Position numbers and translations under genes: made by a program. 64,000 bases of DNA, taken from Loripinus fragilis (Eukaryota > Mollusca > Bivalvia > Lucinida > Lucinidae). Positions 19,595 through 30,828 of this stretch are shown piece by piece. The stretch covers positions 33,276,690-33,340,689 of the forward strand of contig OZ026530.1 in assembly GCA_964019695.1 (NCBI GenBank), in the 5' to 3' direction. Under the pieces are notes generated by a model. It saw nothing but the letters and a program-made list of their open reading frames with translations, did not search any database and was not told the DNA's origin. Positions within the stretch are counted from its first letter, which is position 1. Every line of letters begins with the position of its first letter.

Positions 19595-19830
19595 ATTAAC
19601 CCTTTGTATACGGGAAACCCCTAAACCTGTACTTTTACAAACATGTAGACCCAGATGTAATGCCGCATAATGCAGCATTTTATCATGGTCTACCTTGTTT
19701 GGAATGGATACAAAATAATACAATAATTTTTGTATAATATAACCTGACACCCCTAGATATGTACAATGGACTATCCCAAGTTTATTGTATCAAACCAGAA
19801 GAAAGAATTCATTAGTACGCAAAGGGTTAA
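19595..19830. mobile_element. MITE bounded by AACCCTTTG / CAAAGGGTTAA
   Basis: Ends TTAACCCTTTGTATACG and TTAGTACGCAAAGGGTTAA. The centre is ATGCCGCATAATGCAGCATT. It shares its right half with 12528-12742. Confidence 0.6.
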
Positions 19831-20170
19831 TGAGTATGTAAATAGAATCTCATTTAGCGAAAAAAAATTTTTTATTTTTTTTCTTTTCTAAAGAAACTTG
19901 TCAATTTGTTTTTTCTCTATTATTTTTTCACACCCATTTGTCCATAATATATTTTTAGGTAAACTGACAAAATGATTTTTGCCCAAGAGAAGCATGAAGT
20001 CCTACAATGTAGTCCATTATAAGACTAGCATGTATATCAAAATGTGCCATTTGTTTTTTGTTCAAATATTTTTACATCAGAAAAGTGCTATACTAAGTGA
20101 TATACACAATGTGTATATCTCTTAATAGATTTGTGCCATTCTATATTTTTACTTTCTGTTCGAGCAGCCT

Positions 20171-20413
20171 GGTCCTGAAGTTATTAAACTTTTTCCATGC
20201 TCAACTCAACTGGGCATGGACTTTTAACTGCTCATAAAAACTAAAATGCTTAAAAACTAAGATTTTCGTTGCTTTCAAACTCTCAGATGTTGTATTTCTT
20301 ATGCTCATAAATGTTAAAATGTTAACACTTACTGGCACTTTAACATTTATGTGCATGATAAATTCCATGCTCGGTTGGGTTGAGCATGAAAAAAGTTTTA
20401 TAGCCTCGGGACC
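20171..20413. mobile_element. Palindromic MITE (family A)
   Basis: GGTCCTGAAGTTATTAAACT...AGTTTTATAGCCTCGGGACC with CATGCTCAACTCAACTGGG and central AAATGTTAAAATGTTAACAC arms as in 14542-14785. Confidence 0.75.
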
Positions 20414-20621
20414 AGGCTTCCGGATATGAGGAATAGTTCTTCAATATCTACTTATTTCTCAGCAAAAACAAATGTTTTGGATTCATATAAGACCTGTTTC
20501 GATGAAAACCAACAAACAAATATCCTATTGCTCCTTCTTCAAATATTGAATGACACGTCATTTGAAATTCATACTTGGGGAAAATTTACACATATTATTT
20601 TGTCACATTAGGATATCTAAA

Positions 20622-20868
20622 TTGAGCCGCAACACATGATTTCTAACAATGTTGCATTTTGACAATTGTAGACTAGGACAAGCCTGAACACCCTGGTTTT
20701 AAGCCTAGAAACTCCAATGATGTTCAGTGAGTAGCTTAACACTCATAGAATATTCAAGCTACTAGCTAGCAAAGGCTATGATCAGACTGTGTGTATACTG
20801 CGCAGGCTGATCTGAGGCTTTGCTGGTGCACATACCACATTGTTGGAAATCTCATGTCGCGGCTCAAT
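20622..20868. mobile_element. Palindromic MITE (family C)
   Basis: TTGAGCCGCAACACATGATTT and AAATCTCATGTCGCGGCTCAA are inverted ends, followed by CCAACAATGT / ACATTGTTGG. The interior has GATCAGACTGTGTGTATACTG and CGCAGGCTGATC. Copies at 44097 and 51980. Confidence 0.75.
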
Positions 20869-21340
20869 TATAGTTTTAGACTTGTCAAGGTACATCTGTT
20901 TAGTAAGGATAACTAATGACATGCATGCTCCAAATTTGAGATCCCTTGTGATCATTTCATAGGGTATTTATTAAATAACCCTTTGGTAAGCAAAAGGCTA
21001 GCTCAATCAATTTTATATAAATAGATCACGAGACTTTGCCATGCTAAAGGCTTGTTTAATAAATTCCATAGGAAATGAATGAGAATGAGTGTAAAATTCT
21101 GTTCATTATATGACCTTTTAATGGGATTTTATTGCTTTTTAAGCGTACATTATTTCGATGAAAAATTGAATTGCGATCACAGAAGTCGTCATGATGATTC
21201 CTGCAAAACTGTTATATAATGTGTAGTCATGATATTATATTCATTTTATGATGTTTATCCACTTAGTAACAGCGATGTCATGTAATAAATTAAGTAATGT
21301 GCATGGTCCCAAGTTAAGATATGGAATAAAATGCATATCA
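20869..21340. other. Non-coding
   Basis: A+T-rich sequence with no gene, tandem repeat or terminal repeat recognised. Confidence 0.4.
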
Positions 21341-21528
21341 GGCCTCCAGATAGGAGTGCGTATTGGATAATTATTTTCTTTATTTCTCATCCAAAACATA
21401 TGTTGTGGGTACTCAAAAGAACCGTCTCAATGAGACGGTTCTTTTGAGCACCCAAAACACATGTTAAAATTAATGGGTAAGAAAATTATTAAATTTTTAC
21501 GCAAATAAAATTTCCTTTATCTGGACCT
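21341..21528. mobile_element. Palindromic MITE (family B), best-preserved hairpin
   Basis: GGCCTCCAGATAGGAGTGCG...CCTTTATCTGGACC, with a perfect central stem ACTCAAAAGAACCGTCTCA / TGAGACGGTTCTTTTGAG. Confidence 0.8.
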
Positions 21529-21718
21529 ATGCATATCATTCGAACTGTGGACAATTGTCATAATTATCAGTGCAATTTACTCCCCAGTAGACACAAAACG
21601 TTAAAACAACGATGTATGAACGTCAATGTGATGTAATGACATCACAATGGTGTAGCCAGAACGCTGAAAAAATGTATGCACATCAAAGGGAGACTACTGT
21701 ATCAAGCAATGATTCTCT

Positions 21719-21815
21719 TCAATTATGTCCCTTTTCAAAATGGGACTTCTCTTAAAGGTAAGAATTTGCTCCCAGAGGGAGCGAATTCTTTCCTTTAAGG
21801 GCAGTTCCTTAAGGT
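21719..21815. repeat. Strong hairpin
   Basis: CTCTTAAAGGTAAGAATTTGCTCCC pairs with GGGAGCGAATTCTTTCCTTTAAG. The outer part is less symmetric. Probably the core of another MITE. Confidence 0.6.
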
Positions 21816-22633
21816 ATGGAAAATCACTTTTACCACATAAGGTGAGCTCCCTTGAGTGTTACTATTTTTATTATGCAGGTGCGTATACTGTGTAATAGGA
21901 GCTGCGCCAATGCATCACATTGCATTCATATGCCATTGTTTTGATGATATGTGTTTGCTTGGTATCTATCATCACTTAGGCTCCCAAATAATTTCTTCTG
22001 AAGAAATCGTTTTCAGTGATATCATAAGGGAATAAGCTAGGGGGCAACTAGGGCAAAATTGTCGCCCTATGACCTTTAATGGGAGAAGTGGGAATCTCTC
22101 TAAAAAAATTAGGGAGACTCTTTTTCATCCTGTCACCACACAAACGCAAGCTGTAGTGACAAGCTGTGGTGACAATTTACTACCACTGCATGGTATTTCT
22201 CCTTCCATTTAATGGCAATAGTATGTGTTATGACTAATGTGCTTCTAAACTGACAGAAACTGCCTTAACTTTGCGCTATAACTGACTGTCACTTTTCCCT
22301 AATTTTCCTGGCTGGAGAAGTCACTTCTCCCTAATGTCAGGGCCCAGCTTGAACCCTGAATCATTGCAAAAGCGGAGCATTGGTTGTTTATAAATTTCTT
22401 ATTGTGACTGGATCTTTGAGCTGTTGAATGTTGTGAATATGAAATTGTATGCTTTAAATATACCAAAGAATAATATTGTTAGACACAACCACCTATAACA
22501 CTGAATATCTCTGGACATGATGTGGTCATGTATATGCAGTTTTGTCAGGATGTCTTTAGTAGTATAGAAGTAATTGCTCTTTGATTGCCTAAAACGATAA
22601 AGACATACAAAATTTCACATCATTCAAAAAGTA
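21816..22633. other. Non-coding with degraded repeats
   Basis: Around 22030-22340 there are inverted fragments (AGTGGGAATCTCTC..GGGAGACTC; GTCACCACA..TGTGGTGAC; GAAGTGGG..GAAGTCACTTCTCCC) of what seems an old palindromic element. No gene is apparent. Confidence 0.4.
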
Positions 22634-22840
22634 CAGTAAAACCTGTCTGAAGGGGCCACTCAAAAATAGACAAAACGAATGTCTTAAAGACCGATCATCG
22701 CTTAATGCATGTCAAAAGTATTGCAGAATGCTCCAAGGGGGAGCATTGTGCAATACTTTGGATCTGCATTAAGCAATAATCAGTCTTTAAAACATATGTT
22801 TGAAGTTCTTTTGAGGGGCCGCTTAAGACAGGTTTTACTG
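22634..22840. mobile_element. pogo/Tigger-like MITE, TA target
   Basis: CAGTAAAACCTGTCTGAAGG and GGGCCGCTTAAGACAGGTTTTACTG are inverted ends, flanked by TA on both sides. The central hairpin is TATTGCAGAATGCTCC / GGAGCATTGTGCAATA. The CAGTAAAACCT terminus with a TA target fits Tc1/mariner-pogo derived MITEs. Confidence 0.75.
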
Positions 22841-23219
22841 TAGTGCGATATAGGTGTTTTTTTGTGGACCAAAGATTGTATATAGTTATCATGAATAAGA
22901 TATTTTCGGACAAAAACTTTTGGCAGTTTAAGGGTTAATGCATTGTTTTAATGTTAGCTTACTATGATCTCTTTTTGTCACATCTGCTTAAAATATAGGG
23001 TATATTGGCATGCGAGTTTGTGCCTGTGCATCCACCAATGGGGACACATATTTTGGGTGTAGAGACTAACTTTTTTTCATGCTGGGTTATTTTCATGATA
23101 TTTTTTTTAAATCTACTGATATATTTTTTTTATTTTTTTTTTTATGGATACAGAAACCCCTCAAAACTCTGCTTAGTAATGAAAAAGAGGGTTCATTCTT
23201 GTTAATTTAATACCTTATT

Positions 23220-23241
23220 AGCTCACCTGAGCCATAGGCTC
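23220..23241 (+). mobile_element. Left remnant of pearl-like host element
   Basis: TAGCTCACCTGAGCCATAGGCTC is the start of a GCTCACCTGAG-type element. It resumes at 25221, so the sequence between is an insertion. A fuller element of the type is at 27180-29024. Confidence 0.6.
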
Positions 23242-25220
23242 CGAGCGCGGATCCAGGAAGTTTTGTCAGAGGGGGTCCAACTTTATAAGCAGGCCATCAT
23301 CGGCCCGCCAGCAAAATGTCATTTAAATGGCGTTACGCTGGCGTCACGATGATGGCCCAAGATTGAAAGCTGACTTCTTAGCTTTGGGATTTTTCAGGGG
23401 ATCTGGACCAGTATTGCTTAGAAATCGTATATTTTTTTTATTTTTCAGGGGGCGCCCGGACCCTCTGTCCCCCCCTCTGGATCAACACATGGCACGAGTG
23501 GTAAACCTAGGAACTACCACGAAAGTGTGTTAACGTGATTTTGTTCCCAAGCCACATCCGGGACACGTCGTGGTAGTTTCCAGGCCGAAAATTGGATAAA
23601 GAAAGGTTGGTGTCACTTTCATTTTTGTTTTATTTAACAACTAAGAACGAACAATGGTGAAATCCGACAATGTGGTTCCGTGTAAATATGTCTCAGCGTC
23701 CCCTCTAGCCCAAAATTTTGTTTGAAAGGTTATTTTCTTTCTTTAGATTCGTGTTTCCCCACTGAGCATCGGACCAACTTTCCCCAAAGTTCGAAGGATT
23801 TTAGCCCATATGTGTCAAATTAAATGGAATTTGATATCATTTGACGATGAAAATGATAAAAAGACTCTGAAGAAACATTTCTACACAGAAAAAAAATCTG
23901 AGCCTTTACTCGTTAACGATTCATGTCCTGTTCGTCCTGTGTGGTAGTTTCCAGCTCATCGTGGTAGTTAAAATGCTATCGTGGTAGTTTCTAGGAATTT
24001 GTAGGAATTTAGTAGTGGTTCGCATCAGCAGATGTTCACTATTCAGGTCTACTTCATTTTTATAAAGACAGGGTGTGCGGGCCGAACCTTGAATACCCCT
24101 CTTATTCATACAAAGACCTTTTCAAACAACCCTTTGTCAGATAACAAATGTCGACTGCCTGAATTTTAATTTTAGTGGGCTATTTAAATGATGAGAAGAA
24201 TGAAAAGAAGGGATATTCACATATTTTGTTTTTGAATAAACATGCTTTTTAAGTACCAAATAACATGCCAGTCCATTGTCGCACTCCCATGTACATAAAA
24301 AGTGTCCCAACCCGAGGATATTTCCCTTTTTTCTGAAGCGCAAGTACTAACGATACTTTGGGCCAGTAGTCTTAGCCTGCCATTTTATCTTAAAGTTGAC
24401 TGAACATGGAACAACGTAGCGAGTCACGCAATTTTTTATATCATTTTTTTGTCTGTTGCTTGGTCCACCACGGCTCAACTGATGACCTTCTTTTGCTTTG
24501 GATTTCCAGAGGTGTTGTTCGGCAGTCCAGGGCATGATCTCCACCTGTCAAGCATCACATTGAATCCCTTGAGTCCTCAGCTTAGCTTCCTCATGATGTT
24601 GAAATGTGATTTATGTGTTTACCGTGGTAATTACTTGATGAATTTGAGGGTTATCATGCGAAACAAACAACCACTATAATGTTTTGTAACACTTCAGAAA
24701 CGTATCCTACAAAGTCTTAGAAACTACCACGATAGCATTTTAACTACCACAATGAGCTGGAAACTACCACACAGGACGAACAGGGCATGAATCGTTTAAG
24801 AGTAAATGCTCAGATTTTTTTTCTGTGTGGGAATGTCCATTCAGTGTCTTTTTATCATTTCCATCGCAAATGATATCAAAATCCATTTAATTTGACACAT
24901 ATGGGCTAAAATCCTTCGAACTTTGGGGAAAGTTGGTCTGATGCTCAGTGGGGAAGCACGAATCTAAAGAAAGAAAATAACCTTTCAAACAAAATTTTGG
25001 GCTAGAGGGGCACTGAGACATATTTACACGGAACCACATTGTCGGATTTCACCATTGTTCGTTCTTAGTTGTAAAATAAAACAAAAATGAAAGTGACACC
25101 AACCTTTCTTTATCCAATTTTCGGCCTGGAAACTACCACGACGTGTCCCGGATGTGGCTTGGGAACAAAATTACGTTAACACAATTTCGTGGTAGTTCCT
25201 AGGTTTACCACCCGTGCATG
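23242..25220. mobile_element. CATG-ended transposon (family N), split by a fold-back element
   Basis: Left part 23242-23491 carries GCGCGGATCCAGG, the GGTCCAACTTT region, a CATTTAAATGGCGTTACGCTGG hairpin and right terminus CTCTGGATCAACACATG. The flanking 5-bp duplication GGCTC appears at 23237-23241 and again only at 25221-25225, after a second CATG. The fold-back element therefore landed in the terminal CATG of this copy. Confidence 0.7.
23492..25216. mobile_element. Fold-back DNA element with ~0.5 kb inverted arms
   Basis: The left arm (23492-24010) and right arm (about 24702-25216) are near-perfect inverted repeats starting CACGAGTGGTAAACCTAGG. The arms carry repeated GTGGTAGTT motifs (four on the left arm, mirrored on the right), plausible protein-binding repeats. 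The ~690 bp centre has no convincing transposase frame. CATG flanks both ends. Size and lack of genes argue against a Polinton, despite the long arms. Confidence 0.8.
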
Positions 25221-25356
25221 GGCTCAATGTGATTTTGTGATCATAGATTACAATGTCCATCCTCAGTCAGTCCATCTGTTGTTCCTCTGTCTTCTGTTAC
25301 AATTTCTTCAAACAGCTTCTACTCCTAAACCACTTAGTAGAATTTTACCAAACTTA
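25221..25356 (+). mobile_element. Right remnant of pearl-like host element
   Basis: GGCTCAATGTGATTTTGTGATCATAG...GTCCATC...CTCCTAAACCACTTAGTAGAATTTTACCAAACTT matches the leader of the 27180 element (GAGCTATTGTGATC, TCCTAAACTACTGGCTGGAATTTTACC). It is cut at 25357 by a SINE. Confidence 0.65.
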
Positions 25357-25565
25357 GGGAGCGCAGTGGCTCAGTGGTAGAGTGCTTGACTCGAGACTGA
25401 GGGGCTGCGGGTTTGAGCCTCACCAGTGTAACTGTGTTGTGGTCATTAAATTAGACACATATATCCTAGCTTAGTACTGGTTCAACCCAGGAAGACGCGT
25501 CCCTTTATAACTGAAAAATTGTTGATAGGACGTAAAGAATCAAATCAAACAAACAAACAAACAAA
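25357..25565 (+). mobile_element. tRNA-derived SINE, well-preserved copy
   Basis: GGGAGCGCAGTGGCTCAGTGGTAG (box A) and GGGTTTGAGCC (box B, near 25410) head a body with TAGCTTAGTACTGGTTCAACCC and GGACGTAAAGAATC, ending in a (CAAA)n tail. Copies on the minus strand are at 2868-3039 and 58964-59102; only the head is left at 27065. Confidence 0.85.
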
Positions 25566-25715
25566 GATAATGAAAACTTTCACAGCATGCAAAGAGTTAG
25601 ATTGTTGGCCACATTTTTTTAACCCAAACCAATAAATGTCTTTTCTGTCGAGAATATGTGGATGTCCAGTGGTCAGTATTCTAGTTTGTGATTACATATA
25701 TATATTAATATATAG

Positions 25716-25890
25716 GTAGACTGGCTCCAGTCCTTAAAACAATTTTTCATCAATTTGCCATATCAAATACTTGTAGCTAGTCTTACTCCAATGGTTTTGT
25801 TTTAAAACAGTTCAATCAGAGTACCACTAGCTACAAGTATATGATATGGCACATTGATGAAAAATTGTTTTAAGGACTGGAGCCGGTCTA
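25716..25890. mobile_element. Near-perfect palindromic MITE
   Basis: TAGACTGGCTCCAGTCCTTAAAAC at the left pairs with TTTTAAGGACTGGAGCCGGTCTA at the right, continuing through AATTTTTCATCAAT / ATTGATGAAAAATT and ACTTGTAGCTAG / CTAGCTACAAGT. Confidence 0.85.
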
Positions 25891-27064
25891 ATATATAGGA
25901 TAATTGATCATTTATGGCATAAAAAACTTGTTCATATAGACATGTAATTGACATAATGCTTTTAAATGTTCTCTGATCAGAGACTTACTGATCGGATGCT
26001 TGTTTATCATAATTAAGTATGTTGTTTTGTACATGTTAAGCATTACTATCACGGGGTGCAACTTATCATGTTTTTGCAGTCAAAATGTTTTATAGATTTT
26101 TTGCATTAAACTTTGTCATTAACCCTTTTTAGACAAATGGAATATTCCATTAAGCTACATACAATAAAGGCAGGATGGTCCGTTTTATATAATAACGGGT
26201 CACAGGATATATATGTTTAATTCTTTTCTAAAGAATGGTTTTGCCTAAGCAAAAAGAGAAAACACGGACGAAATGCTACATCATGCAGCATTTCATTTGA
26301 GTCTACACTGTATGCCTTATGCCCTAAATTTTGACAAAGTACCCTTTAAGGGGTTTCTGGTCTTAAATGGTTTAAAAATTTTGTCTAATGCATGGGTGAA
26401 AGTTTTCAGGAGTATTAATCTTTTGAATTCAGGATTTTGAGGCTGACTTTCCATAGAAAACCAGCCTCAAAATAATGAATAATGATTTTGTTTTCGTGAA
26501 TATATAGACAATTGACCATTTAAATTTGAAATTGTTGATATTTTATTGCATAATATAAGTTTTAAGTTTGAATTTCTAAAATTCAGGATTTTGGAAATTT
26601 TAAATTGAACTTTCTCCCATGCTAATGTGAATAATTGCATGATACGGAGATAGCATTATCCCCTGTTTTTGCTGCTTGTGATTATAGTGAAATATTGCAA
26701 GAAATAAAGAAATTAAAAAGAAAAAGATTTTTAAGAAAAAGGCAAAACAAAAAAGAAAGAAGATAAATGAGCCTAATTGGGATAGAAGAAATCCTAACCC
26801 CACATCCTTATAAAAAACGTCCACATGGGCAAATTTGGATTTTGAAAAATATATAAAACTTGACTTTGAAAGCACGATTGGGTGCACCCCCTGACTTTGA
26901 GGACAAAGTATTGACTATTTTTATGTTGTACTAGAGTTAGTATTGCAATAGAACAAAATTGGCTTTATACTGCTTCCAAGCGATTTTTGCTGGACTTTAG
27001 ATTATTAAAATAAATCGCTTTTATTGGATGATATCGTTGGGTTTTATATATCCACACCGGATAG
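25891..27064. other. Non-coding with one degraded MITE
   Basis: 26130-26370 has AACCCTTTTTAGAC, GATGGTCCG, ATGCTACATCATGCAGCATTTC and CCCTTTAAGGGG, a worn relative of the 19595 family. The rest is A+T-rich without genes. Confidence 0.4.
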
Positions 27065-27134
27065 GAAGGAGTGCAGTGGCTCAGTGGTAGAGCACCCAGG
27101 TAAACCATATGTCCAGATCTCGGAGGGTGTTGGC
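27065..27134 (+). mobile_element. 5' fragment of tRNA-derived SINE
   Basis: GTGCAGTGGCTCAGTGGTAGAGCAC matches the box A head of the 25357 SINE. No box B follows, so the copy is truncated or broken. Confidence 0.6.
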
Positions 27135-27179
27135 TATGGGAGGTTAACAAAGGAGTTTTGGGTTTTGAGAGGGTTTTTG

Positions 27180-29024
27180 GCTCATGATGAGCTATTGTGA
27201 TCATTGGGTGTCCGTCGTCAGTCGTCCATCGTCAACAATTGCTTTATATGACATCTCCTCCTAAACTACTGGCTGGAATTTTACCAAACTTGGTAGGAAT
27301 GATCCTTATATGGTTTTCTTTAAAAATTGTTCAAATGGTTCCGGTCTATTGCATATCTAGGTCACACAGGATAGAAATAGATTTTTAAGATGAAACTTTA
27401 AAAATCTTCTCTGAAACCACAAGGCCTAGGGTCACATGTTTTACATAGACTTATATAGGGAAAACATGAAAAAATCTTCTTGTCTGAAACCTTAAGACCT
27501 AGAGCCTTGATATTTGGTATGTGGCATGGCCTAGTGAACCTCTACCAAGTTTGTTCAAATTATGTCGCGAGGGCCTAAAATGGTCCCGCCCGGGGGTCAC
27601 ATGTATAGGGAAAAAATTCTTCTAATCTGAAACTATAAGGCCTAGAGCCTTGATATTTGGTATGTAGCATCACCTAGTGGACCTCTACGAAGTTTGTTCA
27701 AATTATACCCCTTGGGCCAATAATGGCCGGGCCCCAGGGGTCACATGTTTTAAATGGTTCCGCTCCCCTGAATACGAAGGCCACCTGAGCTCTAGATAAG
27801 AAATATTTTAAAGACATCTCATAATCACTGGTCCAAATTCAAAATAATTTCACAGTTTCTCATCATAACCTCTACCAAAATTGCACAAATTGTTCCACTC
27901 AGCTGAACAAAGGGCCACCAGAGCTCTAGATAAGAAATACTTTTTAACGACATCTCCTGATTCACTGTTCCAAATTCAAAATAATTTCACAGAATTGTTC
28001 CTCATGATGCCTTCTACCAAAATTGAACAAATGGTTTCGCTCCACCAAACAAAGAGGCTCCCAGAGCTCTAGAAAAGAAATGTCTTTAAATGCTTTCTTC
28101 TGAACCACTGGTCCAAATTCAAAACTATTTCCCATAATTGTTCCTCATGATGCCCTCTACAGAACCTGCACAAATGGTTCTGCTCAACCGAACAAAAGGC
28201 CACCAGAGCTCTAGAAAAAAATATCTTTAAATCACACCTCCTCCTGAACAACCGGTCCTAACTAAAATAATTTTACAGAATTGTACTTCATGATGACCTC
28301 TACCAGAATTGCACATATGATTCGGTTTGGCCGAATAATGGGGCAGCCAGAGCATTGGATAAGAAACATTTTAAACCACATCTCCTGAAACACTTTTCCA
28401 AATTCATCATAAATTTCACAGAATTTTTCCTCATGACGCCCTCTTCCAAAATGCAGAAATGGGTTTCCTCTGCTAAACAAAATGGTCTCCAAAGCTCAAT
28501 ATAATACCTTTATACGACATCTTCTGAACCAATGGTCCAAATTCAGAATAATTTAACAGAATTGTACCTTAAAAATTGCACATGTGGTTCCGACCCCCGC
28601 CCTCCTAACAAAGGGGTAATCACAGCTCTAGATGAGAAATGTCTTTAAACGACATCTTCTCTCTGACCACTGGTCCAAATTCAAAGTAATTTCACAAAAA
28701 CTGTTCCTTATGGTGTCCTCAAAAATAATAGCACCAATGGTTTTGTCCCGCCGAAAAAGGGAATGTCAGAACTTGAGATAAAAAAAAATCTTAAAACATC
28801 TCCTGAACAACTGGTTCAAATTCAAAATTATTTCACAGAAATGTTCCTCATGATGCCCTCTACCAAAATAGATCAGAACGTTCAGCTTGGCTGAACAACA
28901 TGGTTACCAGAGCTAAAATAGAAATATCTTTAAATCATTTCTCTTTAGCCATAGGCCAATACATCATCTACTCATGAATGTACCAGGAGTCAGGTGAGCG
29001 ATCCAGGACCCAAGGACCCTCTTG
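27180..29024 (+). mobile_element. Pearl-like element with ~140 bp tandem core
   Basis: Leader GCTCATGATGAGCTATTGTGATC and TCCGTCGTCAGTCGTCC, then two longer repeats with CCTAGAGCCTTGATATTTGG (27480-27730), then about nine units of ~140 bp each with CCAGAGCTCTAGA-AAGAAAT, CTCCTGAACCACTGGTCC and TTTCACAGAATTGTTCCTCATGATG. It ends GTCAGGTGAGCGATCCAGG. Short frames on both strands come from the repeat. Confidence 0.75.
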
Positions 29025-29750
29025 ATTGCAAAATGCAGGCGCTATTTCGACTATCGCAGACCTCGCACGAATCTCGTTAAGCAAATATGGAGCTGGATAT
29101 ATAAGTGATAATTATAGTGAAAAACACTTCCAGAAGCAAAACATTAAGACAAATAGTTCCTTAGTCGCCAGGTACACCAAGACGGTATATTTTGTGCCCT
29201 CGTTGACTGCAATCAACCCGCGATGACTGCGCATTTCGAGTGCAAGTAACTATACCCACAATCAAAAAACGAAGTTACGTGGATCTTTCTGTGATTCTTT
29301 TGATAATCACCAGCCTTTGTCATGGTCCAATAAATGGAAGATTATGATCACTGATATATTTTCACAACAAAGCACACCCTTTAGTTTAATTCACACCTCA
29401 GAAGCTATTGAATTGGCACTGTGTATTTTATGGACTGGATGGAGTCCTGGGGTTGAGTAGAGGGTATTGGAATGGTGTCAATTTTATGATTGATTTTGAT
29501 ATCTAAACATCTCAAAATGGAGTCAAGTAACTTCCCACCTCTCAGAGACCACCTGCCTTAAGAGACCACTTTCACTGCTTCCCATGAGTGGTCTCATAAC
29601 ACAGGTTTCTATGTAGCTTTTTGCGATCTGCGCCTTTTATTGTTGTTCGCATGCAATAAAATCTGTGTTTCTCAAGACGAGCCTAAATATTCAGTTGCAG
29701 TGTTGCATTTATTCAAATTCTATTAATACAAATTTTGATTGAATAGAGTA
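29025..29750. other. Non-coding
   Basis: The frame at 29026-29226 begins inside the end of the composite element and has no recognisable domain. No repeats stand out. Confidence 0.4.
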
Positions 29751-29977
29751 TTAACCCATATAAGCCTAGCGTCCATTTTATGGGACATCGGCAAACAGTG
29801 CAAAACCAGATCAGCCGCCGCAAAACGCGGCGTCTGATCAGGTTCTTCACTATTTGCAAACAGGAGTTTCTTTTTAATCGAATGAAAATGAAAAATACGA
29901 CCCAACAACCCTAAAATTGGAAATAGACTCGTCCCATTGATAAGGATGGGAAAATACATTCGGCATAAATAGGTTAA
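29751..29977. mobile_element. Palindromic MITE
   Basis: TTAACCCATATAAGCC and GGCATAAATAGGTTAA bound it. Inside, GGCAAACAGTGCAAAACCAGATCAG pairs with CTGATCAGGTTCTTCACTATTTGC, around a CGCCGCAAAACGCGGCG hairpin. The minus frame reading FANSEEPDQ is a typical by-product of this MITE class. Confidence 0.7.
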
Positions 29978-30033
29978 GAACGTTCAATCGTGATTAGATG
30001 CAACAATCTCTGTCATTTGTCAGCTACCGATGT

Positions 30034-30188
30034 TTAGATATGATCCGGGCATTTGCATCTTGGACAACCGTCAGTGCCGATTATGATTCCCAGGTTGCAA
30101 GGCGCCACACAACGCTTTGGTGGGCAGGTAAGAAGACGTGTTGACGCTGGCACTGTCGTCGTCGGCACGTTAACGCCAGGCTGTAATA
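30034..30188 (-). CDS. Antistasin-like module, terminal exon of minus-strand gene
   Basis: Minus-strand terminal exon: acceptor TATTTTACAG, first coding base 30188, stop TAA at 30036-30034. It encodes ~50 residues with a Thr/Pro-rich lead (VPTTTVPASTR) and a six-cysteine block CPPKRCVAPC...GCPRCKC. The spacing C-x4-C-x3-C-x10-C-x2-C-x-C and the GCP-C-C ending resemble antistasin-type inhibitor modules, which in leeches and molluscs are small secreted disulfide-rich units. It starts with two bases of a split codon, in phase with the exon at 32317-32397. The family call is from pattern only; inhibitory function is not shown. Confidence 0.6.
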
Positions 30189-30357
30189 CTGTAAAATAGA
30201 ATAAGAAAACACCAATCGGGAAAGCCCGGCGCAATTCGAGAGTTGACCGAGTCAGTTCCGATTGAAGCATACGCATTACAGGGAGCATTTTTCAAATTTG
30301 AGTATCGCGCCTGCGCAGACAATGTACGCATGGTACTATTGCGCTACATCTCTCTTT

Positions 30358-30570
30358 ACTAACTCTGCTTACTAGAGTCGTCTGCTCATATCATTTGCAA
30401 ACAGTTTGGAACCAGATCAGGCCCGACAGAACGGTGGATCTGACCTGGATCCAAACTGTTCGACACCGCGGCAGATGTTATTCTGAAATAATTTTTCGAA
30501 AGAAATGATTTTGAAAAAAAAAATAGCAGACGACAAAAAGCATGAAAATTACCCAGGAGGCAGAATTAAA
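30358..30570. mobile_element. Palindromic MITE (family M), intronic
   Basis: GCAAACAGTTTGGAACCAGATCAGG pairs with CCTGGATCCAAACTGTTCG. Outer GAGTCGTCTGCTCAT and TAGCAGACGACAAAAAGC. Confidence 0.7.
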
Positions 30571-30598
30571 CGTGCATGCGCAGCATCATGCGCATTCA

Positions 30599-30828
30599 AC
30601 CCTTTAAGCCTAGGTCTGATTTTGGCCAGAGCCTTAATCCCATGTCTGCCTGCTTATGTCTACTGCTGATAGCTTTTGCAATCAGTTTGGGCCCAGCTCA
30701 GCCCGACAAAATGTTAGGCCTGAAATGGATCCAGTCTGTTTGACACCTCCTGAAAAAGATAGCTTTCAAGAAACATACATGTATCAAGACGACAAAAATA
30801 ATGCAAGTCTATCCAGTATATAAAGGAT
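30599..30828. mobile_element. Palindromic MITE (family M), intronic
   Basis: Second copy in tandem with the preceding one: AATCAGTTTGGGCCCAGCTCAG and CCTGAAATGGATCCAGTCTGTTTGAC, with AAGACGACAAAAATAATGC at the right. Confidence 0.6.

Noticed and set aside
23492..25216. Polinton/Maverick because of the long terminal repeats
   Set aside because: Total length is only 1.7 kb and no polymerase, integrase or capsid frames exist.
25357..25430. Functional tRNA gene
   Set aside because: Boxes A and B are present, but the acceptor and anticodon stems do not pair well, and the sequence continues into a dispersed SINE body with a CAAA tail.
26600..26887. 95-codon minus frame with a Phe-rich run
   Set aside because: A+T-driven low complexity (AAAAAG repeats on the + strand).
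27881..28492. Frames on both strands in the 27-29 kb element
   Set aside because: They follow the ~140 bp tandem unit and share its motifs.
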